A stretch of DNA of 9,514 bases. Source: Deltaproteobacteria bacterium. GTDB lineage: Bacteria; Desulfobacterota; DSM-4660; Desulfatiglandales; HGW-15. Shown here piece after piece: positions 1 through 6,071 of the stretch. Within the stretch, counting starts at the first letter, position 1. Each line of letters starts with the position of its first letter. Below the pieces are notes generated by a model that did no database searches, had not been told where the DNA came from, and saw only the letters and a program-made list of their open reading frames with translations. The DNA is taken from positions 1 to 9,514 of the forward strand of contig JAFDIC010000123.1 in the NCBI GenBank assembly GCA_019308525.1, written 5' to 3'. The translations under genes and the position numbers were made by a program.

Positions 1-941
1 CGGGAGACTTCGTGGCCTTCATAAGCTACCTCAACCTCCTGGTGTGGCCCATGATGGCCATCGGCTGGGTCACTACCCTGATTCAGAGGGGTGCGGCATC
101 CATGAGGAGGATAAACCGGGTGCTGCATGAAAGACCCGAGGTGCTTAATCCTCCTGGCCCTGGCAATGTAAGGCTAAAAGGTAAAATAGAAATCAAGGGC
201 CTCAGTTTCAAGTATCCCGGGCAATCGGTTTATGCCCTCAGGGACATAAATGTCGCGATAGAAGAGGGAGAGACCGTGGCCCTGGCAGGTACGGTAGGCT
301 CCGGCAAGTCCACCTTGTTACAGGGAATTCCCCGCCTCCTGGAGGTACCTAGGGGAACCGTGTTCATCGACGGCACGGATGCCCACGACATCCCTCTGAA
401 GGTCCTCAGGGAGAATATCGGATTTGTAACCCAGGAGGCCATCCTGTTCTCGGACACCATCCGCAACAACGTGGTGTTCGGTCGAGAGGACGTATCACAG
501 GAGCAGCTACTGGAGACCCTGGAAACGGCTCAGATCCGCGAGGAGGTCTTGGCCCTTGAGAATGCGCTTGACTCGATCCTGGGGGAGCGTGGCATCACAC
601 TCTCAGGTGGGCAAAGGCAGCGCCTGACAATAGCTCGTGCCCTGGTTACGGATCCTCCCATACTGATCCTGGATGATGCCTTTTCCATGGTGGACACCTC
701 CACAGAGGCAAGGATCTTGAAAAAAATTCTTCAATTGCGAAAGGAGAAGACAACCCTGGTAGTCTCACACAGGGTTCCTACCATCGAAAGGGCCGACAGG
801 ATCCTGGTGCTGAAGGACGGCCGGCTGGTAGAGGCAGGTGACCACAGGACGCTGCTGGAAAAAGGCACGGAATACAGGAGGATCTACCGGAGACAGGTCC
901 TGGCACAGGAATTGGGGATAGAAGTGTCCGACCGGGATTGA
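1..941 (+). CDS. ABC exporter half-transporter, subunit 1 (5' partial), degenerate ATPase site
   Basis: C-terminal part of a fused permease-ATPase of the ABC exporter type. The reading frame is open from base 3 (reading GDFVAFISYL), so the gene starts upstream of the window; the GTG at 12 is internal. The end of the transmembrane domain (last helix, roughly bases 12-75) is followed by a complete nucleotide-binding domain. Visible motifs are the A-loop Tyr in FKYPG, Walker A GTVGSGKST (288-314), the Q-loop in FVTQE, an intact LSGGQ signature (600-614), Walker B ILILDD and the H-loop His in VVSHR. The residue after the Walker B Asp (bases 675-677) is Asp, not the catalytic Glu. In known heterodimeric exporters (TM287/288, BmrCD, LmrCD) this marks the subunit carrying the degenerate site. 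The next ABC gene begins 18 bp downstream and is the likely partner. The substrate cannot be read from sequence; lipid or multidrug export is typical of the family. Confidence 0.95.
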   Translation, partial: GDFVAFISYLNLLVWPMMAIGWVTTLIQRGAASMRRINRVLHERPEVLNPPGPGNVRLKGKIEIKGLSFKYPGQSVYALRDINVAIEEGETVALAGTVGSGKSTLLQGIPRLLEVPRGTVFIDGTDAHDIPLKVLRENIGFVTQEAILFSDTIRNNVVFGREDVSQEQLLETLETAQIREEVLALENALDSILGERGITLSGGQRQRLTIARALVTDPPILILDDAFSMVDTSTEARILKKILQLRKEKTTLVVSHRVPTIERADRILVLKDGRLVEAGDHRTLLEKGTEYRRIYRRQVLAQELGIEVSDRD

Positions 942-959
942 CGGATTGAGGCGAAGGAA

Positions 960-3077
960 ATGCGTGGTGAATACGGATACATGGAGGAGGGTCAGCTCGG
1001 CAGGGCGTACAACCTGAGGCTCCTGCGGAGGCTGGAGGGGTATGCGCTGCCCTACGGGAAGATCATATTGATCGCAGTGCTGTTGAGCGTCGTGGTCACC
1101 CTGGCGGACCTGGTAGTCCCTTACCTTTCCAAGGTGGCAATAGACAGGCATATCCTGTCCTTCTGGTACCGGGTCGATACCAGCCGACCGGGCACGGAGA
1201 GGGTTCAGGCGATCCTGAAGAGGCTGGCACCGGTCATGACAGGGAGCAAGGATGGTTCCTTCCTTCTGATCTCTCAGGTAGACATAAAGAAGCTGGATCC
1301 TGAGGATCTCCACGTCCTGAAGAAAGAAGGGTTGATTTCAAAGGAGCGTTACTATGTCCTGGAGCAGGAGCCTGCCGCCCTGGGGAGAAGGGAAGGGGAC
1401 CGTTCCCTCTCCGTCCTGGAGATGGAAGGGGGCTTGTTTGCAATCTCCACCCATGAGTTGAGGAGGCTCAGACCCCAAGAGATAATCAGGATAAGGGGAA
1501 GGGACCTCCGGGGGGTTGCTGCCATAGGGCTCTTGCTCTTCTCCATACTCTTGCTTTCTCTGGGTCTGGGCTACGGGGAGTTCTATTTCCTGGAGAGGGC
1601 GGGGCAGAACATAATGCAGGACATCCGCCTGGCCCTCTTTCAGAAGATGCAATCCCAGGCAGTCAGCTTCTTTGATCGCCATCCCGTGGGGCGCCTGGTG
1701 ACGAGGGTTACCAACGACGTGGAGAATCTAAACGAGATGTTCAAGTCCGTGTTTATCACCGTGTTCAAGGATATCTTCATCCTCTCGGGGATCCTTGCCG
1801 TGCTCCTTTACATCAACTGGCGCCTCGCCCTGGTGTGCTTTCTTCTTATCCCTCCCATCTTCGGCCTGGGCCTGCTCTTCAGCTATCTCGCCAGGGAGGC
1901 GTTCAGGGAGCTGCGTTCAAAGGTGGCAAAGATGAATGCCTTTCTACAGGAACGCATCACGGGAATGGGCATTATCAAGCTGTTTGCCAGGGAAGATCAC
2001 CAGATGGGGCAATTCAAGGGCATCAACCATGAATATTTCCTGGCAGGAATGAAGCAGATCCGGGTGTTCGCCGTTTTCATGCCCTTGATGGAGCTGCTTT
2101 CTTCCTTTGGAATCGCTCTCCTCGTGTGGTACGGGGGAGAGAAGGTCCTGGATGAACAGCTCACCTTGGGGTCCCTCGTGGCCTTCATAGGCTACATCCG
2201 CATGTTTTTCAGGCCCATCCGTGATATCTCCGAGAAGTACAACATCATGCAGGCTGCCATGGCCTCCCTGGAGAGAATATTCGAGTTCATGGACCACGAA
2301 GAGGTTATCCCGGATCCCCCCCGGCCGAGTGTTCCTGGGCGCGGCGAAGGGCATATCCATTTTGACAGGGTGTCCTTTGCCTATCAAGAGGGCAGACCCG
2401 TGCTCAGGGAGGTCAGCCTGGAGGTAAGGCCGGGCGAAGTGGTGGCCGTAGTGGGTGCCACCGGCGCGGGCAAGACCACAGTCGTCAACCTGATAGAACG
2501 CTTTTATGATGGCTACGAGGGCCGGATTTGCCTGGATGGGATCGATATCAGGGAATGGCCCCAGGAAGAGTTGCACAGGAGGATTGGGCTGGTCATGCAG
2601 GATGTATTCATATTCTCTGGGACCGTTGCGGAGAATATTTCCCTAGGAGACGAGGGCATCGGCCAAGAGGATATCCTAAAGGCGGCCCGGGAGGCCAATG
2701 CCCTTTCCTTTATCGAGAAACTACCCGAGGGATTTCAACAGGAGATCGGCGAGCGGGGATCCAACCTTTCGGCAGGGGAGCGGCAACTCCTTTCCTTTGC
2801 CAGGGCCCTGGCGTGCAACCCGAGGGTCCTGATCCTCGATGAGGCCACATCAAGCGTGGATCCAGAGACGGAGAGGCTGATACAGGAGGCCATAGGCAAG
2901 ATGACAAGGAGGCGCACTACCCTGGTGATAGCCCACCGGCTCTCCACCATCCGCAATGCTGATCGTATCGTTGTGATGCATCAGGGCCGCATCATAGAAG
3001 AGGGGACACATGACTCCTTGATCGCCCTTGAAGGAACCTATGCCAGGTTGAGCAAGCTCACACCCGGGCACCGTTGA
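960..3077 (+). CDS. ABC exporter half-transporter, subunit 2, with large TM1-TM2 loop insert
   Basis: A 705-residue fused permease-ATPase, longer than the usual ~580-600 for this family. TM1 lies at about 33-60 and TM2 at about 184-206. The ~120 residues between them form an insert expected in the periplasm, as in the BmrD/YheH type. The remaining helices run to about residue 425. The ATPase domain has an A-loop Tyr475, Walker A GATGAGKTT (499-507), Q-loop Gln547, Walker B LILDE with catalytic Glu628 and H-loop His659. Its signature reads LSAGE (603-607) instead of LSGGQ. In an ABC dimer each site pairs one subunit's Walker motifs with the other's signature. The canonical site is therefore this subunit's Walker A/B with LSGGQ of subunit 1, and the degenerate site uses LSAGE. 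The ATG at 960 is chosen because a purine-rich GAAGG lies just upstream; the ATG at 981 has no such site. It is 18 bp from subunit 1, so one operon is likely. Confidence 0.96.
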   Translation: MRGEYGYMEEGQLGRAYNLRLLRRLEGYALPYGKIILIAVLLSVVVTLADLVVPYLSKVAIDRHILSFWYRVDTSRPGTERVQAILKRLAPVMTGSKDGSFLLISQVDIKKLDPEDLHVLKKEGLISKERYYVLEQEPAALGRREGDRSLSVLEMEGGLFAISTHELRRLRPQEIIRIRGRDLRGVAAIGLLLFSILLLSLGLGYGEFYFLERAGQNIMQDIRLALFQKMQSQAVSFFDRHPVGRLVTRVTNDVENLNEMFKSVFITVFKDIFILSGILAVLLYINWRLALVCFLLIPPIFGLGLLFSYLAREAFRELRSKVAKMNAFLQERITGMGIIKLFAREDHQMGQFKGINHEYFLAGMKQIRVFAVFMPLMELLSSFGIALLVWYGGEKVLDEQLTLGSLVAFIGYIRMFFRPIRDISEKYNIMQAAMASLERIFEFMDHEEVIPDPPRPSVPGRGEGHIHFDRVSFAYQEGRPVLREVSLEVRPGEVVAVVGATGAGKTTVVNLIERFYDGYEGRICLDGIDIREWPQEELHRRIGLVMQDVFIFSGTVAENISLGDEGIGQEDILKAAREANALSFIEKLPEGFQQEIGERGSNLSAGERQLLSFARALACNPRVLILDEATSSVDPETERLIQEAIGKMTRRRTTLVIAHRLSTIRNADRIVVMHQGRIIEEGTHDSLIALEGTYARLSKLTPGHR

Positions 3078-3143
3078 ACATACCTGGCAAAAGTCCAGGG
3101 ATCAGAATTCGGCCAACCGAAAGCTGGAGACAACCAGGTGGAA

Positions 3144-3257
3144 TTTTCTGGCACGGATTACACGGATTTCACAGATTGGATGGATTATGTTTTGGCAATC
3201 AAGGCCCCTTGATTGCCAAAACCCTCCAGAGACATCCGTGTAATCCGTGCCAGGAAA
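3144..3257. repeat. Nested inverted repeat element (~114 bp)
   Basis: The outer arms are 3144-3167 and 3234-3257, 24 bases each with one mismatch; each carries the word CACGGATTACACGGAT or its complement. Inside them is a second, perfect inverted repeat with 15-base arms (3190-3204 and 3207-3221, core GGCAATCAAGG) around a 2-base loop. No ORF of note lies in it. It is a small non-coding element, MITE-like or REP-like, that could fold into a long cruciform or an RNA stem. The outer word resembles repeats I recall from intergenic regions of many environmental bacterial genomes. There is no T-run after the inner stem, so it is not a canonical terminator. Confidence 0.85.
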
Positions 3258-3461
3258 TCCCCGGTCGCCGGTTCTCCGGTCAATGGTTGTCGGTCCTCCG
3301 TCCTCCGCCGTCCGTCATCGGTCTGCGGTCGTCTGTTGCTGGTTACTCGTCTCTCGTCACTGGTTTCTCGTTACTTTTTCCCTGTCGCGACAACATGTTG
3401 CTCCTGTAAACTCCTCACTGCTTGCCCATCGCTCCTTTCTTGTTACTTGTCACCCGTTACT
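3258..3461. repeat. Pyrimidine-rich stuttering repeat tract
   Basis: A gene-free stretch strongly biased to C and T on the plus strand. Short words recur: GTTACT at 3342, 3370, 3442 and 3456, GTCAC at 3356 and 3449, and a run of TCCTCCG/CCGTCCG around 3291-3316. It sits between the ABC operon and the 3' end of the minus-strand aminotransferase, and the last GTTACT overlaps that gene's stop codon. No promoter, RNA gene or terminator is recognisable in it. It is best read as a degenerate short-repeat tract of unknown origin. Confidence 0.6.
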
Positions 3462-4665
3462 TCCCTTGCCCTCCAATCCTTTCCTTTAGTCGTCTCATGG
3501 CCTCTTCCAGTGTATCGTCTCTCTTGCAGAAGCAAAACCTGACGAGATTGCGTCCCATTCGCCTCCCTTCCCAGAAAAAGGAACAGGGAATCGCCGCCAC
3601 CCCCACCCTTTCCGGGAGCATCCTGCAAAAGGCAAGATCGTCCTTGTAGCCAAGGGGGGTTACATCCACGAGCACGTAATAGGTGCCTTCAGGCGGATAG
3701 ACTGTGAACCCAAGCCTGGCCAGCTGTTCACATATCCAGGAGCGTTTCCGGGTGTAATCGGCCAGGAGATCTTCATAGTAATCGTCAGGTGAGTCAATGG
3801 CAAAGGCAATGGCCTCCTGGAGGAACGACTGGCCGCAGAATGTAATGAACTGGTGGCTCATACGCACGGCCCTGGTCAGTGGCGGGGTTGCAATGACATA
3901 GCCCTGTTTCCAGCCGGTCAAGGCGAATGTCTTTGCGGTGGAGGAGATGACGAACGCCCTGTCCCTCAGGTCGGGTATTGTAAGGAGGGGAACGTGCTTC
4001 CTGCCGTCGAAGACGATATGTTCGTAAACTTCATCGCCGATGGCAATGACATCATGTTTCCGGCACAAGGCCCCTATGAAGGCCAGTTCTTCCCGCGTGA
4101 AGACCTTGCCGCAGGGATTCATGGGGGAGTTGATCACTATGGCCCTTGTCCTGGGACCGAAGGCCCTTGCAAGTTCTTCCCTTGGCACCCTGAAAGAGGG
4201 TCCCTCAAGAGCGACATACCTGGCCGTTGCCCTGGCAAGGGAGACGAGGGGAGGATAAACGTCGTAGGTGGGTTCAAACAGGATGACCTCGTCGCCCGGT
4301 TCCAAGATGGACAGGAGGGTGGCGCATAGGCCCTCGGTGGCGCCCGAGGTGACGGTCACCTCGTCATCCGGGTCTATGTCCAGGCCGTAGAAGCGCCTCA
4401 TCTTGCGAGATATGGCTTGCCGGAGTAAGGGAATGCCTATGGACGGCGCGTACTGGTTCGGGCCCCTGATTATGGCCTCAGCGGCCCTTCTCCTTATTTC
4501 CTCTGGTCCATCAAAGTCAGGGAACCCCTGGGAGAGGTTTATGGAATCGTGGTTTTCAGAAAGCACAGTCATCTCGGTAAAGATAGATGTTCCGAAGGGC
4601 CGTAGGGCCTGGACAACGACTTCAACGTTGCCCTGTTCTTTGTTCTCCTTGTTTTCCACCTTCAT
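3457..4665 (-). CDS. PLP-dependent class I/II aminotransferase (YbdL/kynurenine aminotransferase-like)
   Basis: A 402-residue fold-type I aminotransferase that transfers an amino group between an amino acid and a 2-oxo acid in the cytoplasm. It carries INLSQGFPDFDGP (42-54), the NQYAP motif (70-74), NSPMNP (179-184, Asn183 near PLP), DEVYEH (211-216, Asp211 and Tyr214 at the cofactor), the Schiff-base Lys245 in SSTAKTF, and Arg376 in LVRFCF for the substrate carboxylate. The text resembles E. coli YbdL, a methionine-preferring aminotransferase, and kynurenine/glutamine aminotransferases, but exact specificity cannot be read. The first ~15 residues are a charged extension beyond the family start. 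The ATG at 4665 has AAGGAG unusually close upstream. No better start is seen; the next ATG (Met32) would remove family-conserved residues. The gene is divergent from the EamA permease. Its stop codon lies inside a repeated AGTAAC word. Confidence 0.95.
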   Translation of the reverse strand: MKVENKENKEQGNVEVVVQALRPFGTSIFTEMTVLSENHDSINLSQGFPDFDGPEEIRRRAAEAIIRGPNQYAPSIGIPLLRQAISRKMRRFYGLDIDPDDEVTVTSGATEGLCATLLSILEPGDEVILFEPTYDVYPPLVSLARATARYVALEGPSFRVPREELARAFGPRTRAIVINSPMNPCGKVFTREELAFIGALCRKHDVIAIGDEVYEHIVFDGRKHVPLLTIPDLRDRAFVISSTAKTFALTGWKQGYVIATPPLTRAVRMSHQFITFCGQSFLQEAIAFAIDSPDDYYEDLLADYTRKRSWICEQLARLGFTVYPPEGTYYVLVDVTPLGYKDDLAFCRMLPERVGVAAIPCSFFWEGRRMGRNLVRFCFCKRDDTLEEAMRRLKERIGGQGK

Positions 4666-4666
4666 G

Positions 4667-4673
4667 TCTCCTT
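4667..4673 (-). promoter_or_regulatory. Ribosome binding site of the aminotransferase (short spacing)
   Basis: On the minus strand AAGGAGA precedes the ATG at 4665 with only one or two bases between, shorter than the usual 5-9. It still supports the start because the match is strong and no other start has a better site. Confidence 0.5.
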
Positions 4674-4721
4674 AAATCCGCTGTTGCCCGGTCAAGGGAC
4701 AGGACTTCAAGTTAGTGGAGG

Positions 4722-4748
4722 CTAATACAAAGGGGGTAGGCGGGTCAA
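4722..4748 (-). promoter_or_regulatory. Possible promoter of the aminotransferase
   Basis: Read on the minus strand, TTGACC (4743-4748) is followed after 15 bases by TATTAG (4722-4727). The hexamers are fair but the spacer is shorter than the optimal 17, so this is a weak call. It would place the transcript start about 50 bases before the ATG. Confidence 0.3.
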
Positions 4749-4785
4749 GGCAAAAGGAGCGATCGCAAAAGCCGGCCATGGATTA

Positions 4786-4819
4786 TTGATCTGGACTCCA
4801 CAGATGCCCTAATGATAAT
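4786..4819 (+). promoter_or_regulatory. Possible promoter of the EamA permease
   Basis: TTGATC (4786-4791) is followed after 18 bases by TAATGA (4810-4815), within an AT-rich TAATGATAATAAT run. This is a weak sigma70-like match in the right place, about 30 bases before the permease start. Confidence 0.25.
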
Positions 4820-4846
4820 AATAGCATAAAACTCGAAAGTTAGAGA

Positions 4847-5746
4847 GTGAGGCTGTTGGCGCACAAGTTTGAGTTGAACATAAAACCCGTGGTGGTGCTC
4901 CTGGTCGTTGCGTTGGTATGGGGAGCCAATATGGCCATCATTAAGATTGGGGCCCAGGATATACCATCCCTGTTCATGGCGGGCCTGCGTTCCCTGGTGG
5001 CAAGCTTATGCCTTTATGTATGGATAAGAATAAAGGGAATCAGCCTGTTCCCCTCCAGGCGAGTAGTGATTCACGGTATTGTCATAGGGCTTCTGTTCGG
5101 CTCGGAGTTCGGCTTCATTTACACTGCACTGGAATTCACAATGGCATCCAGGACCTATGTCCTGGTCTATACGGCACCTTTCTTCGTGGCCCTGGGGGCC
5201 CATTTCTTCCTGAGAGATGACAGGCTGAATCCCTGGAAAGTCACGGGGCTCATCATGGCCTTTGCCGGGATATTTGTCCTCTTCCTGCGGAAACTGGGGA
5301 CCTTTTCCCTTGTCGCCCTGCCTGGAGACCTGATGGCCCTTGCGGCCGGTGCCATTTGGGGCGCCACGACCCTTTACATCAAGAGGTACCTCTCGGGCCT
5401 GACGGTACCGCTCCAGACCCTCTTTTATCAGGTCTGTTTTTCCGCGCCTCCATTGCTGGTCATGAGCTTCATCCTGGAGGATCCTTTCACGTCTCGTTTG
5501 ACCTTGGCGGCTGGATTCTCGGTCTTTTACCAATGCATTATGGTTGCCTTTCTCAGCTACCTGGTATGGTTTGAACTCATTCACCGGTACCCTGTGAGCC
5601 TTCTTCATGCATTTTCCTTTTTTTCACCCGTTTTCGGGGTCTTTCTGAGTGGAGTGCTTATCCTGGGTGAAGGTATAGGCCTGAACCTTGTCCTGGCGCT
5701 GACCCTGGTGAGCATAGGGAGTGTATTGGTCAACAAGCAAACTTGA
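4847..5746 (+). CDS. EamA/DMT-family permease
   Basis: A 299-residue polytopic inner-membrane protein of the drug/metabolite transporter superfamily. About ten hydrophobic helices are arranged as two EamA repeats (roughly 15-145 and 160-296). The first repeat opens with LVWGANMAIIKIG and the second with GAIWGATTLYIKRYL, the usual paired EamA openings. Each repeat has a conserved Pro/Phe-rich segment (YTAPFFVALGAHFFLRD; FFSPVFGVFLSGVLILGE). The substrate is unknown; many relatives export amino acids or other small metabolites. The GTG at 4847 gives a full first helix but has only a weak purine-rich site. TTG at 4856, with GAGG four bases upstream, is an alternative; Met28 would cut into TM1. 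It is divergent from the aminotransferase, which hints at shared control or a shared amino-acid substrate, but nothing in the sequence proves it. Confidence 0.92.
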   Translation: MRLLAHKFELNIKPVVVLLVVALVWGANMAIIKIGAQDIPSLFMAGLRSLVASLCLYVWIRIKGISLFPSRRVVIHGIVIGLLFGSEFGFIYTALEFTMASRTYVLVYTAPFFVALGAHFFLRDDRLNPWKVTGLIMAFAGIFVLFLRKLGTFSLVALPGDLMALAAGAIWGATTLYIKRYLSGLTVPLQTLFYQVCFSAPPLLVMSFILEDPFTSRLTLAAGFSVFYQCIMVAFLSYLVWFELIHRYPVSLLHAFSFFSPVFGVFLSGVLILGEGIGLNLVLALTLVSIGSVLVNKQT

Positions 5747-5778
5747 GGGCTTCATAAGAGGGTCGGATTCCCAGAAAT

Positions 5779-5824
5779 GACGGAGGACCGAGGACGGAGC
5801 AACTTTGAATTTTGAATCTTGAAT
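5779..5824. repeat. GAGGAC-type and TTTGAAT-type short repeats
   Basis: Directly after the permease, CGGAGGACCGAGGACGGAG (5781-5799) is followed by three TTGAAT words at short spacing (TTTGAAT 5804-5810, TTTGAAT 5811-5817, TTGAAT 5819-5824). GACGGAGGACCG (5779-5790) matches the complement of 3291-3302 exactly. A run of eight G follows at 5837-5844. This is low-complexity intergenic DNA with no coding signal. Confidence 0.6.
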
Positions 5825-5892
5825 CCCGAATGGCAAGGGGGGGGAAGTCGCTCTTGCCGGGGGCGAAATTGGTTGTACGAACTACAGGGCGC

Positions 5893-5926
5893 TTGGGTAT
5901 CGCAGGCAGAGCCTGCTCCTACAGGG
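5893..5926. repeat. REP-like palindromic repeat, copy 1
   Basis: A 34-base unit starting TTGGGTATCGCAGGC. Its core GCAGGC-AGA-GCCTGC is a perfect 6-base stem with a 3-base loop, followed by TCCTACAGGG. It recurs 86 bases downstream with a single difference. It resembles the REP-type words (TGTAGGAGC...GCGA) common between genes of many proteobacteria. Confidence 0.8.
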
Positions 5927-5978
5927 ATTTTGGGAGTGAGTTCCTGATCGGGGCTCGCTGATCAAGGGCTACACAGGA

Positions 5979-6012
5979 TTGGGTATCGCAGGCAGAGCCT
6001 GCTTCTACAGGG
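5979..6012. repeat. REP-like palindromic repeat, copy 2
   Basis: The second copy of the 34-base unit, in the same orientation, with one C-to-T change (TTCTACAGGG instead of TCCTACAGGG). The stem GCAGGC/GCCTGC is intact. It lies about 60 bases beyond the 3' end of the minus-strand formyltransferase, where its stem could protect or end that transcript. The rest of 5747-6071 shows no gene. Confidence 0.8.
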
Positions 6013-6071
6013 GAAGGGAGGTGTGACCTCATGGTAGCGGTATGGGAGAACTTCTGCTCGACTGCAAGGTT

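Noticed and set aside
1944..2576. 210-codon open frame on the minus strand within ABC subunit 2
   Set aside because: It lies entirely opposite a well-conserved ABC exporter, has no domain and no ribosome site of note.
3190..3221. Inner hairpin at 3190-3221 as a rho-independent terminator for the ABC operon
   Set aside because: The stem is long, but it is followed by ACCCTCC rather than a T-run on the plus strand, and there is no T-run on the other strand either.
3144..3461. CRISPR array
   Set aside because: The repeats are inverted or irregularly spaced short words, not regularly spaced direct repeats with unique spacers, and no cas gene is present.
3853..4329. 158-codon plus-strand frame opposite the aminotransferase
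   Set aside because: It is antisense to the cofactor-binding core of the aminotransferase and its composition matches a shadow frame.
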